64,000 bases of DNA from Knoxdaviesia capensis (lineage: Eukaryota; Ascomycota; Sordariomycetes; Microascales; Gondwanamycetaceae). The stretch spans positions 3,966,667 to 4,030,666 of the forward strand of contig LNGK01000004.1 in the NCBI GenBank assembly GCA_001510575.1. The letters are read 5' to 3'. The notes beneath the pieces are model-generated. The model searched no databases. It was not told the DNA's origin and saw only the letters and a list, made by a program, of their open reading frames with translations. The translations under genes and the position numbers were made by a program. Positions 34,307 to 45,716 of this stretch are shown one piece after another. Numbering within the stretch: the stretch's first letter is position 1; each line of letters starts with the position of its first letter.

Positions 34307-36062
34307 GGTGGGTGTTTGAGAGCGTGTGTGCGTGTGTATGTATGTGGGTGAATGGAAGACTGGGAAGTCGATGGTGGGGATCCTTCAACACCCCGAGTGT
34401 GAATGGGGAGGAGAAACACAGACTACGAACGGGGGGAGGGGAGCATAGCTCTCTTTATACAAGTTCCACACCTCGTGGGCATGGGAGGCGGGCAAAGAGG
34501 TGCGGGTTAAAGTTGATTACAGGATATCGTCAAGCCCAAATTGCAGAGTGATGAGGATTCCTCTTCCTGTACCAGTGCATACATAGTGTGCAGAGAGGCC
34601 AGGGGAGCAGGGGAAGATGCGGGAGAGAGCTCTTGTCTCCCCGGAGAGCCGTGGCTCTTTGAAGGCCGTCTCCCCAATTCGTGACAAGTTGAGGGTGACA
34701 CTCCCGGCGGATACATGATACAAGTTCCCATTACAGCCAGCCTATTCCACCAGGGCGGATCTAGGCCAGGCCACAGTATTTATTGAAGGGGGGGTATATG
34801 ACGGGTGTGTGTGTAAGTGAATATACGTTGAGGACCCCTCACGTATCGAGGAGGTCCCTGTAAGCCACGCCATGTCAACTTCCTTGACCGTACAAGACAC
34901 AAGAGCTATATATGTCGTGGTTGCAGAAGCTCTACAGGACAAGTCGAAAATAACCCGGAAAGCTACAAACGAACCTGGTGCTGGTGTCACATCCACAGAT
35001 AATGGCAGCCGGCATGTTCTGGCGGGAGAAATATTCTACCCAGGCACATCAGCACCGGCCAGCCACGTCGACCAGAGGTCGGACTCCAGGTCATCAATTG
35101 CAACGGCCGAAGGATGAAGGAGATCTCGAGGAACAAGATACACTGAACAGTACTAAATAAGAATTCCTTTCGTTCCTCTTTAAAAGGGGGAATCTCCAGC
35201 TTGGTTCGCGTGATGCCGGGAAGGCCCGGTTGCCAAAAGCGCACTGGTGGTTTTCACATGGCTGGGTGGATGAGATCCGTCCCGGTACCGCAATCACGGT
35301 CTGGTAGGACCAGTACCAAAGAAACCCGAGCACAGAAAAAAAAAAACGAGGGAATCAAATCGACACATCACACCTTGTGCCCTGAGGCTCGCATCCTATC
35401 CGTCGGATTCAATCCCGCTTGAGTTTTATATTGAGGGGAACTTAATGTAAGGTGCTGCATGCATGCATACAGGGCAGGGTTTGGAAGGGCTTGCATTTTG
35501 TGGGTTGAGGTGTGAATCTAGAAAGAGATATTTGCTGTGATACTTCATATGGAATACCACCGCCCCCAATAGATAACCCAAGATGGGAGATTCTGGTTCT
35601 TCCGTCCAGTCCGTCCGAGGGGCTCTCCGGGAAAGCAACCCTACACAACCGAGTCATTAGGGTTATATTTCAAAAAGGGTTAGAGCTAGGGTTACGTGCT
35701 GTTAGAGTAGTACTTGAGCTCCACACTAGAGAGCGGGCAAAAGCTTTGTACCTAGCTACTGCTACTAAATCCCGTCTGCCTGGCTCTCACCGCCTTCCGC
35801 TTTGGCTGCGGCAGAAAACCCCCATTGCGGGGCCCAGCATTTTTGAGCATCCACAACCTTCCATAATGTACCACGGCCAATTCTGTTCTCCATCGCAGCT
35901 TCCCCGTGTGCCTGGTGGTGATAATTGTGTCCTGACTTTACCTTTATCTTCAATTTTCCCCCGTTTGTCATCCACATCTTCTCTTCTCTTCTTCCTCTTC
36001 ACCTCCTTTTTCTTCCCTCCCATATCTCTTTTTTTCCTCCTCTTCAATCATATTCATCAGTC
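34307..36062. promoter_or_regulatory. Divergent region between the sugar transporter and cct6
   Basis: 1.76 kb between divergent starts. Teloboxes lie at 35657-35665 (TTAGGGTTA) and ~35686-35694 (CTAGGGTTA). The last ~130 bp before cct6 are pyrimidine-rich. Short frames show no convincing protein. Confidence 0.4.
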
Positions 36063-38185
36063 ATGTCGGCAGCTCAACTTCTAAATCCCAAGGCCGAGTC
36101 ACGAGTATGATATTTCCCCCCTTCTAAATTGCCGTTGAAACTTGGAATCAGGGGGCCGCTGACCACACATTTTTCTACACTTTCTATAGAGACGGGGCGA
36201 GGCTCTCCAGGTCAACATCAGCGCCGGCGAGGGTCTTCAGAATGTCCTAAAATCGAATCTCGGGCCTTTGGGCACAATTAAAATGTACGAAAGATATCGG
36301 CCTTTTTTTGTTTGAAGGGGGGCATTTTTGCTAACGTTCTGTCTAACAGGCTTGTTGATGGCTCCGGTCAGGTAATTTTTTCCTTCGATTTTCCCCCGCC
36401 CCCACTATCATCACCAGAATCTCGAGCGACAAAACCACGACGACGACCGCAAATAAATCCCGAAACTTAGCAAAAATCCTTTCGCTCTCCAGACTAACTC
36501 GTGTGACATTTCCATAGATCAAACTCACCAAAGATGGCAATGTCCTACTCCGAGAAATGCAGATCAAGAACCCCACCGCTGTTATGATTGCTCGCGCGGC
36601 CACCGCCCAGGACGACATTTGCGGTGACGGAACCACCTCGGTTGTTCTTCTCGTCGGCGAACTGCTGAAGCAGGCCGAGCGCTACATCTCCGAGGGTCTT
36701 CACCCGCGTGTCATCACCGACGGTTTCGAGATTGCGAAGAACGAGTCTCTGCGGGTACGATACAATCACATGGAGCGTGGGCCTGATATATGTATCATAA
36801 TGAGAACTGGAAGCTGACACCCCCACGTTATTCTTGGCCAATTTAGTTCTTGGACACCTTCAAGCTTCCCAAGGAGGTCGACCGCGAACTGCTTCTGAGC
36901 GTTGCGCGGACCTCGCTGGCCACCAAGCTCAACGGCTCGTTGGCTGCGAAGCTGACCCCCGATATCGTCGATGCTGTCCTTTCCATCTACCAGGCCCCGG
37001 CAAAGCCCGACCTGCACATGGTGGAAATCATGAAGATGCAACACCGCAGCGCCTCTGACACCCAGCTGATTCGCGGCCTTGCTCTGGACCACGGCGCCCG
37101 CCACCCCGACATGCCCAAGCGTGTCGAGAACGCCTACATCCTCACTCTCAACGTCAGCCTCGAGTACGAGAAGTCGGAAATCAACTCGTCGTTCTTCTAC
37201 TCCAACGCCGACCAGCGCGAGAAGCTGGTGGAGAGCGAGCGCAAGTTTGTTGATGCCAAGCTGAAGAAGATTGTCGAGCTGAAGCGCGAGCTGTGCGGAA
37301 CCGACGGCAAGAAGAACTTTGTCATCATCAACCAGAAGGGCATTGACCCGCTGTCGCTGGATGTCCTGGCGAAGAACGGCATTCTGGCCCTGCGGAGAGC
37401 GAAGCGCCGCAACATGGAGCGTCTGCAGCTGGTGTGCGGCGGTGTTGCGCAAAACAGTGTCGATGATCTGTCCGAGGAGGTTCTTGGCTGGGCCGGCCTG
37501 GTCTACGAGCAGACGCTCGGCGAGGAGAAGTACACCTTCGTTGAGGAGGTCAAGGACCCCAAGTCCGTTACGCTGCTCATCAAGGGCCCCAACCAGCACA
37601 CCATCACCCAGGTCAGCGACGCGGTGCGCGATGGCCTGCGCAGTGTGTACAACATGATCGTCGACGGGAGCGTGGTTCCCGGCGGTGGTGCGTTCCAGGT
37701 TGCCTGTGCTGCCCACCTGAAGAGCGAGGCCTTTTCGCGCAAGGTCAAGGGCCGGGCAAAGTGGGGTGTGACGGCGTTTGCTGATGCCCTCCTCATTATT
37801 CCCAAGACTCTGGCTGCGAACGCTGGCCACGATATCCAGGATGCCCGTAAGTTTTTGTTGGCCCCCTTCTCAGCTGTGTTTGAACAGCTTCCACATCCTT
37901 TTCTTTACACGTGCTAACCAGACATTCCTTTTGTCTCCTTGATTAGTGGTTGAGCTCCAGGACGAGTACGCCGAAGGCAACGTTGTTGGCCTCGACCTGG
38001 CCACCGGCCAACCGATGGACCCCACTCTTGAGGGAGTATACGATTCTTTCCGGGTGCTAAGAAACTGCATGGCGTCTAGCTCTAGCATAGCGTCCAACCT
38101 GCTGCTCTGCGACGAGATGCTGAAGGCTCGGCAGATGGGCCGGCAGGGTGGACCCGGCCCCGGCATGGACGGACCGGAGGAGTAA
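36063..38185 (+). CDS. cct6: CCT/TRiC chaperonin subunit zeta (Cct6)
   Basis: Six exons (36063..36104, 36190..36284, 36350..36371, 36518..36754, 36847..37846, 37947..38185) give 544 residues, the normal chaperonin length. The four introns in the first 800 bp isolate exons as small as 22 bp. The start MSAAQLLNPKAESR is typical of the zeta subunit. The equatorial ATP site is present (SNLGPLGTIKM, LTKDGNVLL, and GDGTTSVVLLVGELL with the catalytic Asp), as is the C-terminal nucleotide-binding GGGAFQ region. Cct6 is one of eight subunits of the cytosolic ring that folds actin, tubulin and other clients. No missing key residue was noticed. Confidence 0.96.
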
Positions 38186-38689
38186 GCGGGGCTGAAGTCA
38201 TGCTATAGACTTGGGTGTTACGAGCTCCTGCTTTGGGGAGGAGTTGTGCACCAATGAAAACAAATGCAAAAGAGAAAGTCAGGGCGTTGGCAATCTTCTT
38301 TCTTTCCGTGATACCAAAATCAAGTTTCATGTCATGCATCTAGAAGAGGAAAACGGGGCTTTGAAAGTAGAATCATAGATCGACATTGGCCCATGGTTGG
38401 ACTATATATCTTACAGCACCTGAGCCTATATTCTGTCGACAAAGTCGGAGTCCTAAGGCTGAAGGCGACTGATTCAAGATCCTTCATTATGTAGGATCCC
38501 ACAACTAAAAGATGGGCGCAAATCCTTATCGATAAGAAAAAGTTTGCCCCACCACCTCCCCTCCTTAGAACTTTTTGACCTTGAATATCTTAAACGACAA
38601 CATATTTTCTTTTTATACTGGCACATTTAATAGCTAGATTCGAGTTTCTTTTTTCAGTTGGAGACAGATGAGAATCACACAAGCCAGCA
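38186..38689. other. Spacer between cct6 and tsr4
   Basis: 504 bp between tandem genes holding the cct6 3' UTR and tsr4 promoter. A/T-rich from 38,500. No other feature seen. Confidence 0.4.
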
Positions 38690-40089
38690 ATGACGAAATA
38701 CGACAGCGACTCCGACTTGTCAGACGAGGAGTTCACCGAGACCAACGTGCTTCTCGGGTATGCTCTGAAGGAGGCCGGCGATGATACAATCAGCCACTTG
38801 GGCGGACGACCAGTACGTTGCCCATTACTCTGGAGACATTGTGTTTGGGAGATGGATAAGGTCTATAGAAGATACAGGCGGAGAACAAAACTGACAATTT
38901 ACTGCTCTTACCCCTACAGGACTGGATCGATGCCACGACAGCACCATCTGCAGCCCTGGCGCGTTGCAAAGTGTGCAACGACATGCTAGTGCTGCTGCTG
39001 CAACTGAACGGCGAACAGATCGAGCGATTCCCCGGCCACGAGCGGCGGCTATACGTGTTTGCGTGCCGGCGGCCGAAGTGCCGGCGGAAGCAGGGGAGCA
39101 TCCGGGCGATTCGCGGGGTGCGCATGTCTGTGGCTGCGGTCGCTGCTGCAGCTGCCGCGGAGGAGAAGAGAGTGAAGAAGGCGGAGGAGGAGGCTGCAGC
39201 GAGTGCCAAGGCCAAGGTGGCTGCCCTGCCTAAGCCGGTGACCAGCTCGGGGCTGGGCGAGTCGTTGTTTGGCGCGAAGGGGCTGGGGAGTGGTGGTGCG
39301 CCGGCGAATCCGTTTGCGAGCCCGGCCAACCCGTTCGCGGCCGGCGCTGCTGGCGGGGCGTTTGCGAATCCGTTTGCCGCTCCTGTGGCTGCCAAGCCCG
39401 CCGTCCCAGAACCCCCGAAGGTCGAGCCGCCCTCGACCGAAGCGGCCGCGAAAGCCCTGCCAGCCACATTCGCACAGGCGCTCTCCCTCAACAACGACCA
39501 AGCCAGCCCCGCCCGCCAGGCCCCGCCTCCCGCCGAAGCCTGGCCGCAAGACACGGAGCTGCCGCGCGCGTACCCGATCCTGTACCTCGATGCCGAGTAC
39601 GAGTCGCTGGAGCCGACCCGCAACGAGGTGCCCGCCAACGCGCGCATGGAGATCGACGACGGCCCGGGCGGCGGCAGCGGCGGGCGGGACGACAAAGAGG
39701 CATTCGAGTCGGCCATGGACGCGGCCTTCCAGAAGTTCGCCGACCGGCTTGCGCAGAATCCCGACCAGGTGCTGCGCTACGAGTTCGCCGGCGCGCCGCT
39801 GCTGTACTCGCGCGACGACGAGGTCGGGGCTGCGCTCGGCGCAGGCGGCCGCGGCATGCCGCGGTGTGGCGGGTGTGGTGCGGCGCGCACGTTCGAGGTG
39901 CAGCTTACGCCGCAGGCTATTGCTGAGCTGGAGGCGGATGAGATGGGCCTGGATGGCATGGATTGGGGCACTGTGATTGTGGGTGTGTGCGAGCGGGATT
40001 GTCAGGCGTACGGTGTGGCTGACGGTAAGGTTGGATATTTGGAGGAGTGGGCGGGTGTGCAGTGGGAAGAGCTGGATAAGGGGAACTGA
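38690..40089 (+). CDS. tsr4: Tsr4 / PDCD2-like ribosome biogenesis factor
   Basis: Two exons (38690..38812, 38920..40089) give 430 residues. The N-terminus has SDEEFTETNVLLGYALKEAG and LGGRPDWID, followed by the zinc-binding CKVC...C pattern and FPGHERRLYVFACRRPKC, all typical of the Tsr4/PDCD2L family. The PDCD2_C domain fills the last ~150 residues (YPILYLDAEYE; QNPDQVLRYEF; CGGCGAARTFEVQLTP). Tsr4 is the dedicated chaperone of ribosomal protein Rps2/uS5 and is needed for 20S pre-rRNA processing. Between the domains is an Ala/Lys-rich coiled stretch and a low-complexity linker containing three Asn-Pro-Phe motifs. Confidence 0.92.
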
Positions 40090-40430
40090 GAGAGACGTCT
40101 ACGGATAGGGGATAGATGGCGCAGGTGTTTTTTCTTTTTGTTTTTGTTTGTATCACGAAGCAATGAAGAGAAGGAAAAGCATTCAGTTCGTTCTTTTGAA
40201 AGCCCAATTATCACAGATAGCTACAATCCGCACTTTTTGAGGGAAAGGCACAGGGGAGGAGAATCAACCACGACTTCTAAACGAACGTGCTCATAACCGG
40301 ATTTGAATTTTAATCTCATGTTGTAAAACAGGACTCGGCATAATTCGAACGCCAAAAGCAAAAAGAAGAGGGGGTTCTTTTTTTCTCTTTGCTCAGATTA
40401 AAAAAAATTAATATTCCTTCCTCCCGATGC
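40090..40430. other. Convergent 3' region between tsr4 and the eIF3k gene
   Basis: 341 bp between facing stop codons; short T-runs on one side and A-rich DNA on the other, as for two 3' UTRs. Nothing else seen. Confidence 0.4.
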
Positions 40431-41273
40431 TCACGCAATAGTGTCCTCCCACGACCGCCGTAGCACACGCGAGAACATCTCGACGTTGACATCCTCGCCA
40501 ATATCGGCCTTCTTGGCCTCGTTCTCGGCGTTGCGCGGCACCTGGACGACGTCGCCCTCGACGGGCCACTGGCAGACGTCGGCGATGAACTTGCGGGTGG
40601 CGTCCTCGGAGAGGCCGAGCCACTCCTCGAGGTCGGCGACGGCGAGCTCGCGGAACGACTGCGACACGAGCAGGGCAATGCGGTGGCGCACGAGGTCCTC
40701 GAAGCCCGACACGTCGGTGATCAGGTCGGCCGACAGGTCGTCGCCCAGCGAGGCCCAGAAGCGCGCGTACTGCGCGCCCTCCAGCAGCGTGTTCAGCTCG
40801 CGCAGCTTGTCGACGGCCTCCTTCAGCACGCCGCCCGCGATCGCGCTCGGGTTTATCAGGTGCAGCGCCAGCGCGAACTGCGCCGACGGGAACTGCGTCA
40901 TCGCCTTCACCAGGATGTTGGAGATCATCTCGTCTTTGCTGCTGTCCGGGTTGAGCTGGTATCTGCAGTTGGGAGGATCTCTGGTTAGCTTCGGGGGGGT
41001 TTCTTTTCGGTTCTTTGGTTTCTGCTGCCGATATGCTCGCCGGAATCGCCTGTCCTGGCCACACACCGGCCTGAAGTGCCCTCCCCGTGCATGTTGCGTC
41101 TCTACTCACAGCTTCAACAGCGTCCGGTTGGCGTTGCAGTCGCAGAAGTTCTGCTCGCACTGCTCCTGCAGGTAGGTCTCGAGCGGCAGCACCGACTCGG
41201 GGTTGTATCGCTCCAGGCCATTGATGATGGCGCCGATGTACTCGGGACGCTCCGGGGGGTCTTCGCCGTTCAT
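40431..41273 (-). CDS. Translation initiation factor eIF3 subunit K
   Basis: Two exons (41273..41110, 40962..40431; donor GTGAGT, acceptor GCAG) give 231 residues, near the family's usual ~220-240. The start MNGEDPPERPEYIGAIINGL and the block LLKLYQLNP match eIF3k; the C-terminal half holds the CSN8/PSMD8/eIF3k winged-helix segment (DLEEWLGLSEDATRKFIAD, then QWPVEGDVVQVPRN). eIF3k is a peripheral subunit of eIF3, present in filamentous fungi and animals but absent from budding yeast. It lies 669 bp from the divergent ligase gene. Confidence 0.93.
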
Positions 41274-41942
41274 GGCTGCGGATGTGGATAGAGGAGTGGA
41301 GGGAGGGGGATAGATTGAGGGGCCGGCCGCTGATCGGATGCCGGCAGGACGGATGGGAAAGCGGTGATCGTCGATTAAAAACGGACCGGACGGGAAATTC
41401 GCTTCGGCCGGGGGAGGATGGAGGTTCGGCGCAGCGGAAAGGGAGCGATCCGAAGTTCGTGATGTGAGTTTATTTGGAGAGAGACCGAGAGATTTTCTTG
41501 GTGGTCTTTTGGCCTACCAAAAGTTTTATAGAGGGGTGCTTCAAAGGCCACTCACGCACTATCTTCACCGATTTTGGTGGGGAGTTTTTTCTTTTTTTTT
41601 GTGAGGGCCAAAATTCCTTGGGCCAAAACTCTGCACACGTCTTTCCACCTTTCCACATTTTCTCCGTTTTGTGTGCGCACGTGACTCCGCGACGCGCCAC
41701 ACTTGGCTCCTCGACGTTTGTCCCTTTCTGTGGACGTGACGTTTCGGCGTTTGTCTCTGCGATCTTCTGTACGATTCTCTCCATCTCGATATGGACAGCT
41801 GGTTTTCCATTTGATGTTTTCTAGCCTCAATCTCCATTGTTTCCCCGGCTTTGAAAGTCAAGATCATGGCTGTTTCACTCCTCATTCTTGCCGGCTGATA
41901 TCAGAGCTTAGCCTTCAATCTCAATCTTAGGGTTTCATTGCC
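41274..41942. promoter_or_regulatory. Divergent eIF3k/DNA ligase promoter
   Basis: 669 bp between starts. A telobox (TTAGGGTTT, 41927-41935) ends only 7 bp before the ligase ATG. CACGTGAC (41678-41685) and a GACGCG core (41691-41696), similar to the MCB element of replication genes, lie ~250 bp upstream of the ligase; the latter resemblance is weak. Confidence 0.4.
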
Positions 41943-44736
41943 ATGTCGTCCCCATCCAAACGGAGGAAGCTCAATGCTGGCTCTGGCTCGTCGTCCGGGG
42001 GCATCCCGACGCGCGGGATTGAGTATTTCTTCTCACGCAAGCCGGACGATTCTGCACGCTCGTCGTCTCAAGATCCGGCTCTTGCCAGCAATGGTGACAC
42101 TGGCGAGACAGCATCATCAACGATAGTGTCTGACGAAGAGCTCGCTCGGCAATTGCAGGCCGAATTTGACCGCGAGGCACAGGCTCACTCCACGTCGGTG
42201 CCGTCGTCAGAGGTGCCACCACGCCCAGACAGTCGGCCGGCGCCAGAGCCGAGTCTCCCGGCCGCAGCACCCGCGCCCGATTCTGTCGTTGTTCCTCCAG
42301 TGGACAGCTCGGCCGCGTCTCAGTCTTCTCAGGGTGGCAGTGACTTGATCGCAAAACCTACCCCGGCACCCAAGACCAACACTCTTGGGCTCCAATCGAC
42401 CCAAAACCTCGATGATCCCATATCAGCTTCTCTTCCATTAGACGAGAGCCCGCTGTCATTCCAGCCTTCCGTCTACCTCCAACAGCTTCAACCGGTATGG
42501 GCAGCTACTCAAGGACATGCAACTTATGCGTTGCTCACACGTTGTTTTACCCTTGTGAACTCGACTCAGAGCCGGATCAAAATCGTCGATACCCTCGTTA
42601 ACTGTCTGCGGATGTTGATTGAGGGAGACCCTGAGAGTCTTATCCCCGCTGTAAGTCCCAGTAGCCGCGTGTAGAAATCCAGGATCTTTTTTGTATAAAT
42701 CGCTCACACCCGTGTTCCAGGTTTGGCTTGCTACAAATGCCATAGCACCCCCGTATGTGTCGATGGAACTTGGCCTTGGAGGCTCGGCCATCTCGAAGGC
42801 TCTCAAGAATGTCTGCGGTCTTGATAACCGTGCCTTGAAGTCGATCTACGACAAGTATGGCGATGCCGGCGATGTCGCGTTTGAGGCAAAGAAGAAGCAG
42901 TCGTTTACCCTCCGGAAACCACAGCCACTCACCATTGGCTATGTGTATCAAAGTTTAGTGAAGATTGCGAAGACCCAAGGTCAAGGCAGCGCTGAAGGCA
43001 AGCAACGGATTGTGGAGAAGCTCATCCAGGATGCCCGTCGAGGCGAGGAAAGCCGCTATATCGTTCGGACACTATGTCAACACGTAAGTCTTGCTGCACC
43101 CACTCCATGCATTGAAACTCTTCCATCAGCCCTAACCTCGGCTTTCGGTGCTGAATAGCTTCGCATCGGTGCTGTCAAGACAACCATGCTCATTGCTCTC
43201 TCCCGAGCATTTCTTCTGTCGCACCCACCATCGGCTGAATTCGCAGTCCAGTCCATCCCCGAACTCGCCAAGCTGAAGAAGGAAACCCTAGCAGAGGTGT
43301 GGACCAAAGCAGAACGCATAGTCAAAGCGTGCTATGCAAAACATCCCAACTATGACCATGTCGTTCAGGCAATGATGGAGGTCGGAATATGCGAGGAGCT
43401 CGAACTTCGCTGCGGCCTCAGTCTCCACGTCCCTCTTCGTCCCATGCTAGGCAGTATCACCCGCGATCTCCCAGAAATGTTGACTAAACTCACGGGCCGC
43501 GAGTTTACGTGCGAATTCAAATACGACGGCCAACGTGCCCAAGTCCACTGCGGGCCGGACGGGACGGTCTCGATATTCTCGCGGCACCTCGAGCTAATGA
43601 CTGACAAGTATCCCGACCTAGTGGCGCTGATGCCGCATATTCGCGGAGACGGCGTTTCCAGCTTCATCATGGAGGGCGAGGTGGTGGCCGTGGATAGCAA
43701 TACCGGCGATCTTAAGAACTTCCAGACTCTGTCAACTCGGTCTCGCAAGGATGTCGAGATTGGCAGCATTACTATCAATGTGTGCCTTTTTGCCTTTGAT
43801 CTCATGTTCCTCAACGGCCAGTCTCTCCTAGACCGGCCGTTGCGTGAACGGCGGAGACTCCTCCGGTCTCTGTTTGTTGAGGTGCCGAAGCGGTTTACGT
43901 GGGTTCAAAGCATGGATGCCATGTCTACGGCTTCTGAGGCCGTACTGGAGTTCTTCAGAAAGGCTATTGATAGCAAATGCGAGGGAATCATGGTCAAGAT
44001 TCTCGACAACCAATCTTCGGACACGACCATGGGCGATGACAATGCCACCAGCACCAGCCCCCCAGAAGAGACACTCGCACTCACACAAACCCCCGCCGAG
44101 CCGGTGCCCAAACAGCGTGGAAAACAGCTGCTTTCAACATATGAGCCAGACAAACGACTAGAGTCGTGGCTCAAAGTCAAGAAAGACTACTCGTCCAGCT
44201 TTGAAACCCTCGACCTGATCCCGGTGGCTGCATGGCACGGCCAAGGCCGCAAAGCGAAATGGTGGTCGCCGATCCTGATGGCGGTGCGCAACGAAGACAC
44301 CGGATCCCTCGAGGCCGTGTGCAAGTGCATGTCCGGATTCACAGACGTCTTCTACAAGGCCAACAAGGAGTTCTACAGCGACGGCAGGTCTCCCGACGGA
44401 CCACCGGCGCAGAACACGCACGTGCACCAACCAGCGTTCATCGAGTACTCCGGCCCGGCCCCCGACGTCTGGTTTGAGCCGCAGGAGGTGTGGGAGATGG
44501 GGTTTGCGGATATCACGCTGAGCGCAACGTACTCGGCGTCTCTGGGCCTGGTGAGTGACGAGCGCGGCCTGAGTCTGCGGTTCCCGCGGTTCCTGAAGAA
44601 ACGCGAGGATAAGAGTCTGGATGAGGCCAGCACGTCGGAGTTCTTGGCTGTGTTATACCGCCGGCAAGAGGCGGCGGCTGTCAAGGAGGGCGGTGCGAAA
44701 GATGTCGGTGGCGACGATGACTTGGATAATGACTGA
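41943..44736 (+). CDS. ATP-dependent DNA ligase, ligase I family (possibly the second fungal paralogue)
   Basis: Three exons (41943..42650, 42721..43083, 43159..44736) give 882 residues. The tail of the first ~170 residues is disordered, with a GIEYFFSRK segment that resembles a degenerate PCNA box and SDEELARQLQAEFDRE, which resembles a ubiquitin-interacting motif. The DNA-binding domain is next (FQPSVYLQQLQPV onward). The catalytic core has motif I FKYDGQRAQVH with Lys478 as the AMP-accepting residue, MEGEVVA (motif III-like), CEGIMVK (motif IV) and SWLKVKKDY (motif V), and ends with an OB domain (LSLRFPRFLKKREDK). The sequence GQGRKAKWWSPILMA differs from the GKRTGxYGGFLLA form of replicative Cdc9/Lig1, and a ~35-residue Ser/Thr/Pro-rich insert lies between motifs IV and V. 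I therefore lean to an Adl1-like second ligase. Confidence 0.9.
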
Positions 44737-44886
44737 TGGATATAGAATGGCAGCAATGTAATGATCTTGCTAATTCATGGTGCCCACTTTTGTGGTGATA
44801 TTTGCACAAACAAGATGCCTATCTTGCAAATCAGAAGCAGTAACAAGCCAAACTCCGTTTTCCAAATGCTATAATACCCAGTAAAT

Positions 44887-45183
44887 CTATTTTGTCGCGT
44901 TCAGGCGTTGCGCGATGAGACTGAAGACTACCACCGAACCCATAAACAAGACGGAATTGTAGAACTGGCGCGTCACCGCTACAGTCAGCCTGGGTGTTTC
45001 CTCTTTAGAGTATCATTACTTGGAGAACTGGAGAACTTACAGCTTTGCGCGAAATGGTTCGTTCTTCATCATCTGAGCGGGCCTCAATGAAGAGCCGGCG
45101 CAGGTTAGGAAAACTGGGCTGTAGGCAGAAATGTTAGCGAAACGAGGTCGCGTTGGATTATGTGTGCAAGTTTCTCTTACCAT
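44887..45183 (-). CDS. Small single-pass membrane protein, 52 residues, unknown family
   Basis: Three exons: 45183..45181 (only the ATG), 45118..45041 and 44964..44887. The first donor is GTAAGA right after ATG in the context GCAGCCATGG; the first acceptor is TACAG; the second intron has GTAAGT and CCAG. The frame is open across all joints and ends in TAG. The product begins MPSFPNLRRLFIEARSDD, is charged for ~27 residues, then has one hydrophobic helix (VLFMGSVVVFSLIAQ) near the C-terminus, like tail-anchored or small organelle membrane proteins. It lies 150 bp from the convergent ligase stop. I do not recognise the family. Intron signals, codon bias and topology support it being real. Confidence 0.68.
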
Positions 45184-45716
45184 GGCTGCCGTCTAATTGT
45201 CACAGGTAACTTTTTCGTGTTCATTCGAAGGCCGGACGAAGATAGAAGAAACGCGTATGTCCGAGTCTGTCAAGGAGAGAAACGTGAGGTTTGCATGAAC
45301 TAAACCCTAATGGCTAACCCCTAAAATTGTGCCTGGTGTGGCTGAACTGCTGACTGATGGGTGTGGCGCAAGTTTCACCATCCAACGCCCCAGTTGCTTC
45401 AATGGGCTCTGAAGTGGGAGGCCAGATCCTTTTCCAATCCTCAACCTCTCCATCAACCCTATCTCTTCCTCTTCCAACTTCACTGATTTCCTGGTCAGAC
45501 TTCTCTGTTTCTGCTGTGCAAACAAATCAGGCTTTTTATCATTTGTTTGAGACAACCTGAGTTCTCTTGTCTTGACGAAGATCCCCTTTGTTGGGTCTCC
45601 CTATAGCTCTCCATTCTCGTGCACCGCTTGTTTTCTCAGCTTGCCCCTCAGTCGTCACATCTGTGTTTCCTGTTCTTGCCGGTTGAATCCTCTCACATCC
45701 GTTCCAACAGCCCGCA
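45184..45716. promoter_or_regulatory. Divergent promoter of the 52-aa gene and apl2
   Basis: 533 bp between starts. It has AAACCCTAA (telobox) at 45302-45310 followed by GGCTAACCCCTAAA, and a C/T-rich leader before apl2. Confidence 0.4.

Noticed and set aside
36766..37830. 354-codon minus-strand frame opposite cct6
   Set aside because: Antisense shadow of a conserved chaperonin exon.
41691..41696. MCB cell-cycle box for the ligase
   Set aside because: Only a GACGCG core, not the full ACGCGT element, so no claim of regulation is made beyond a mention.
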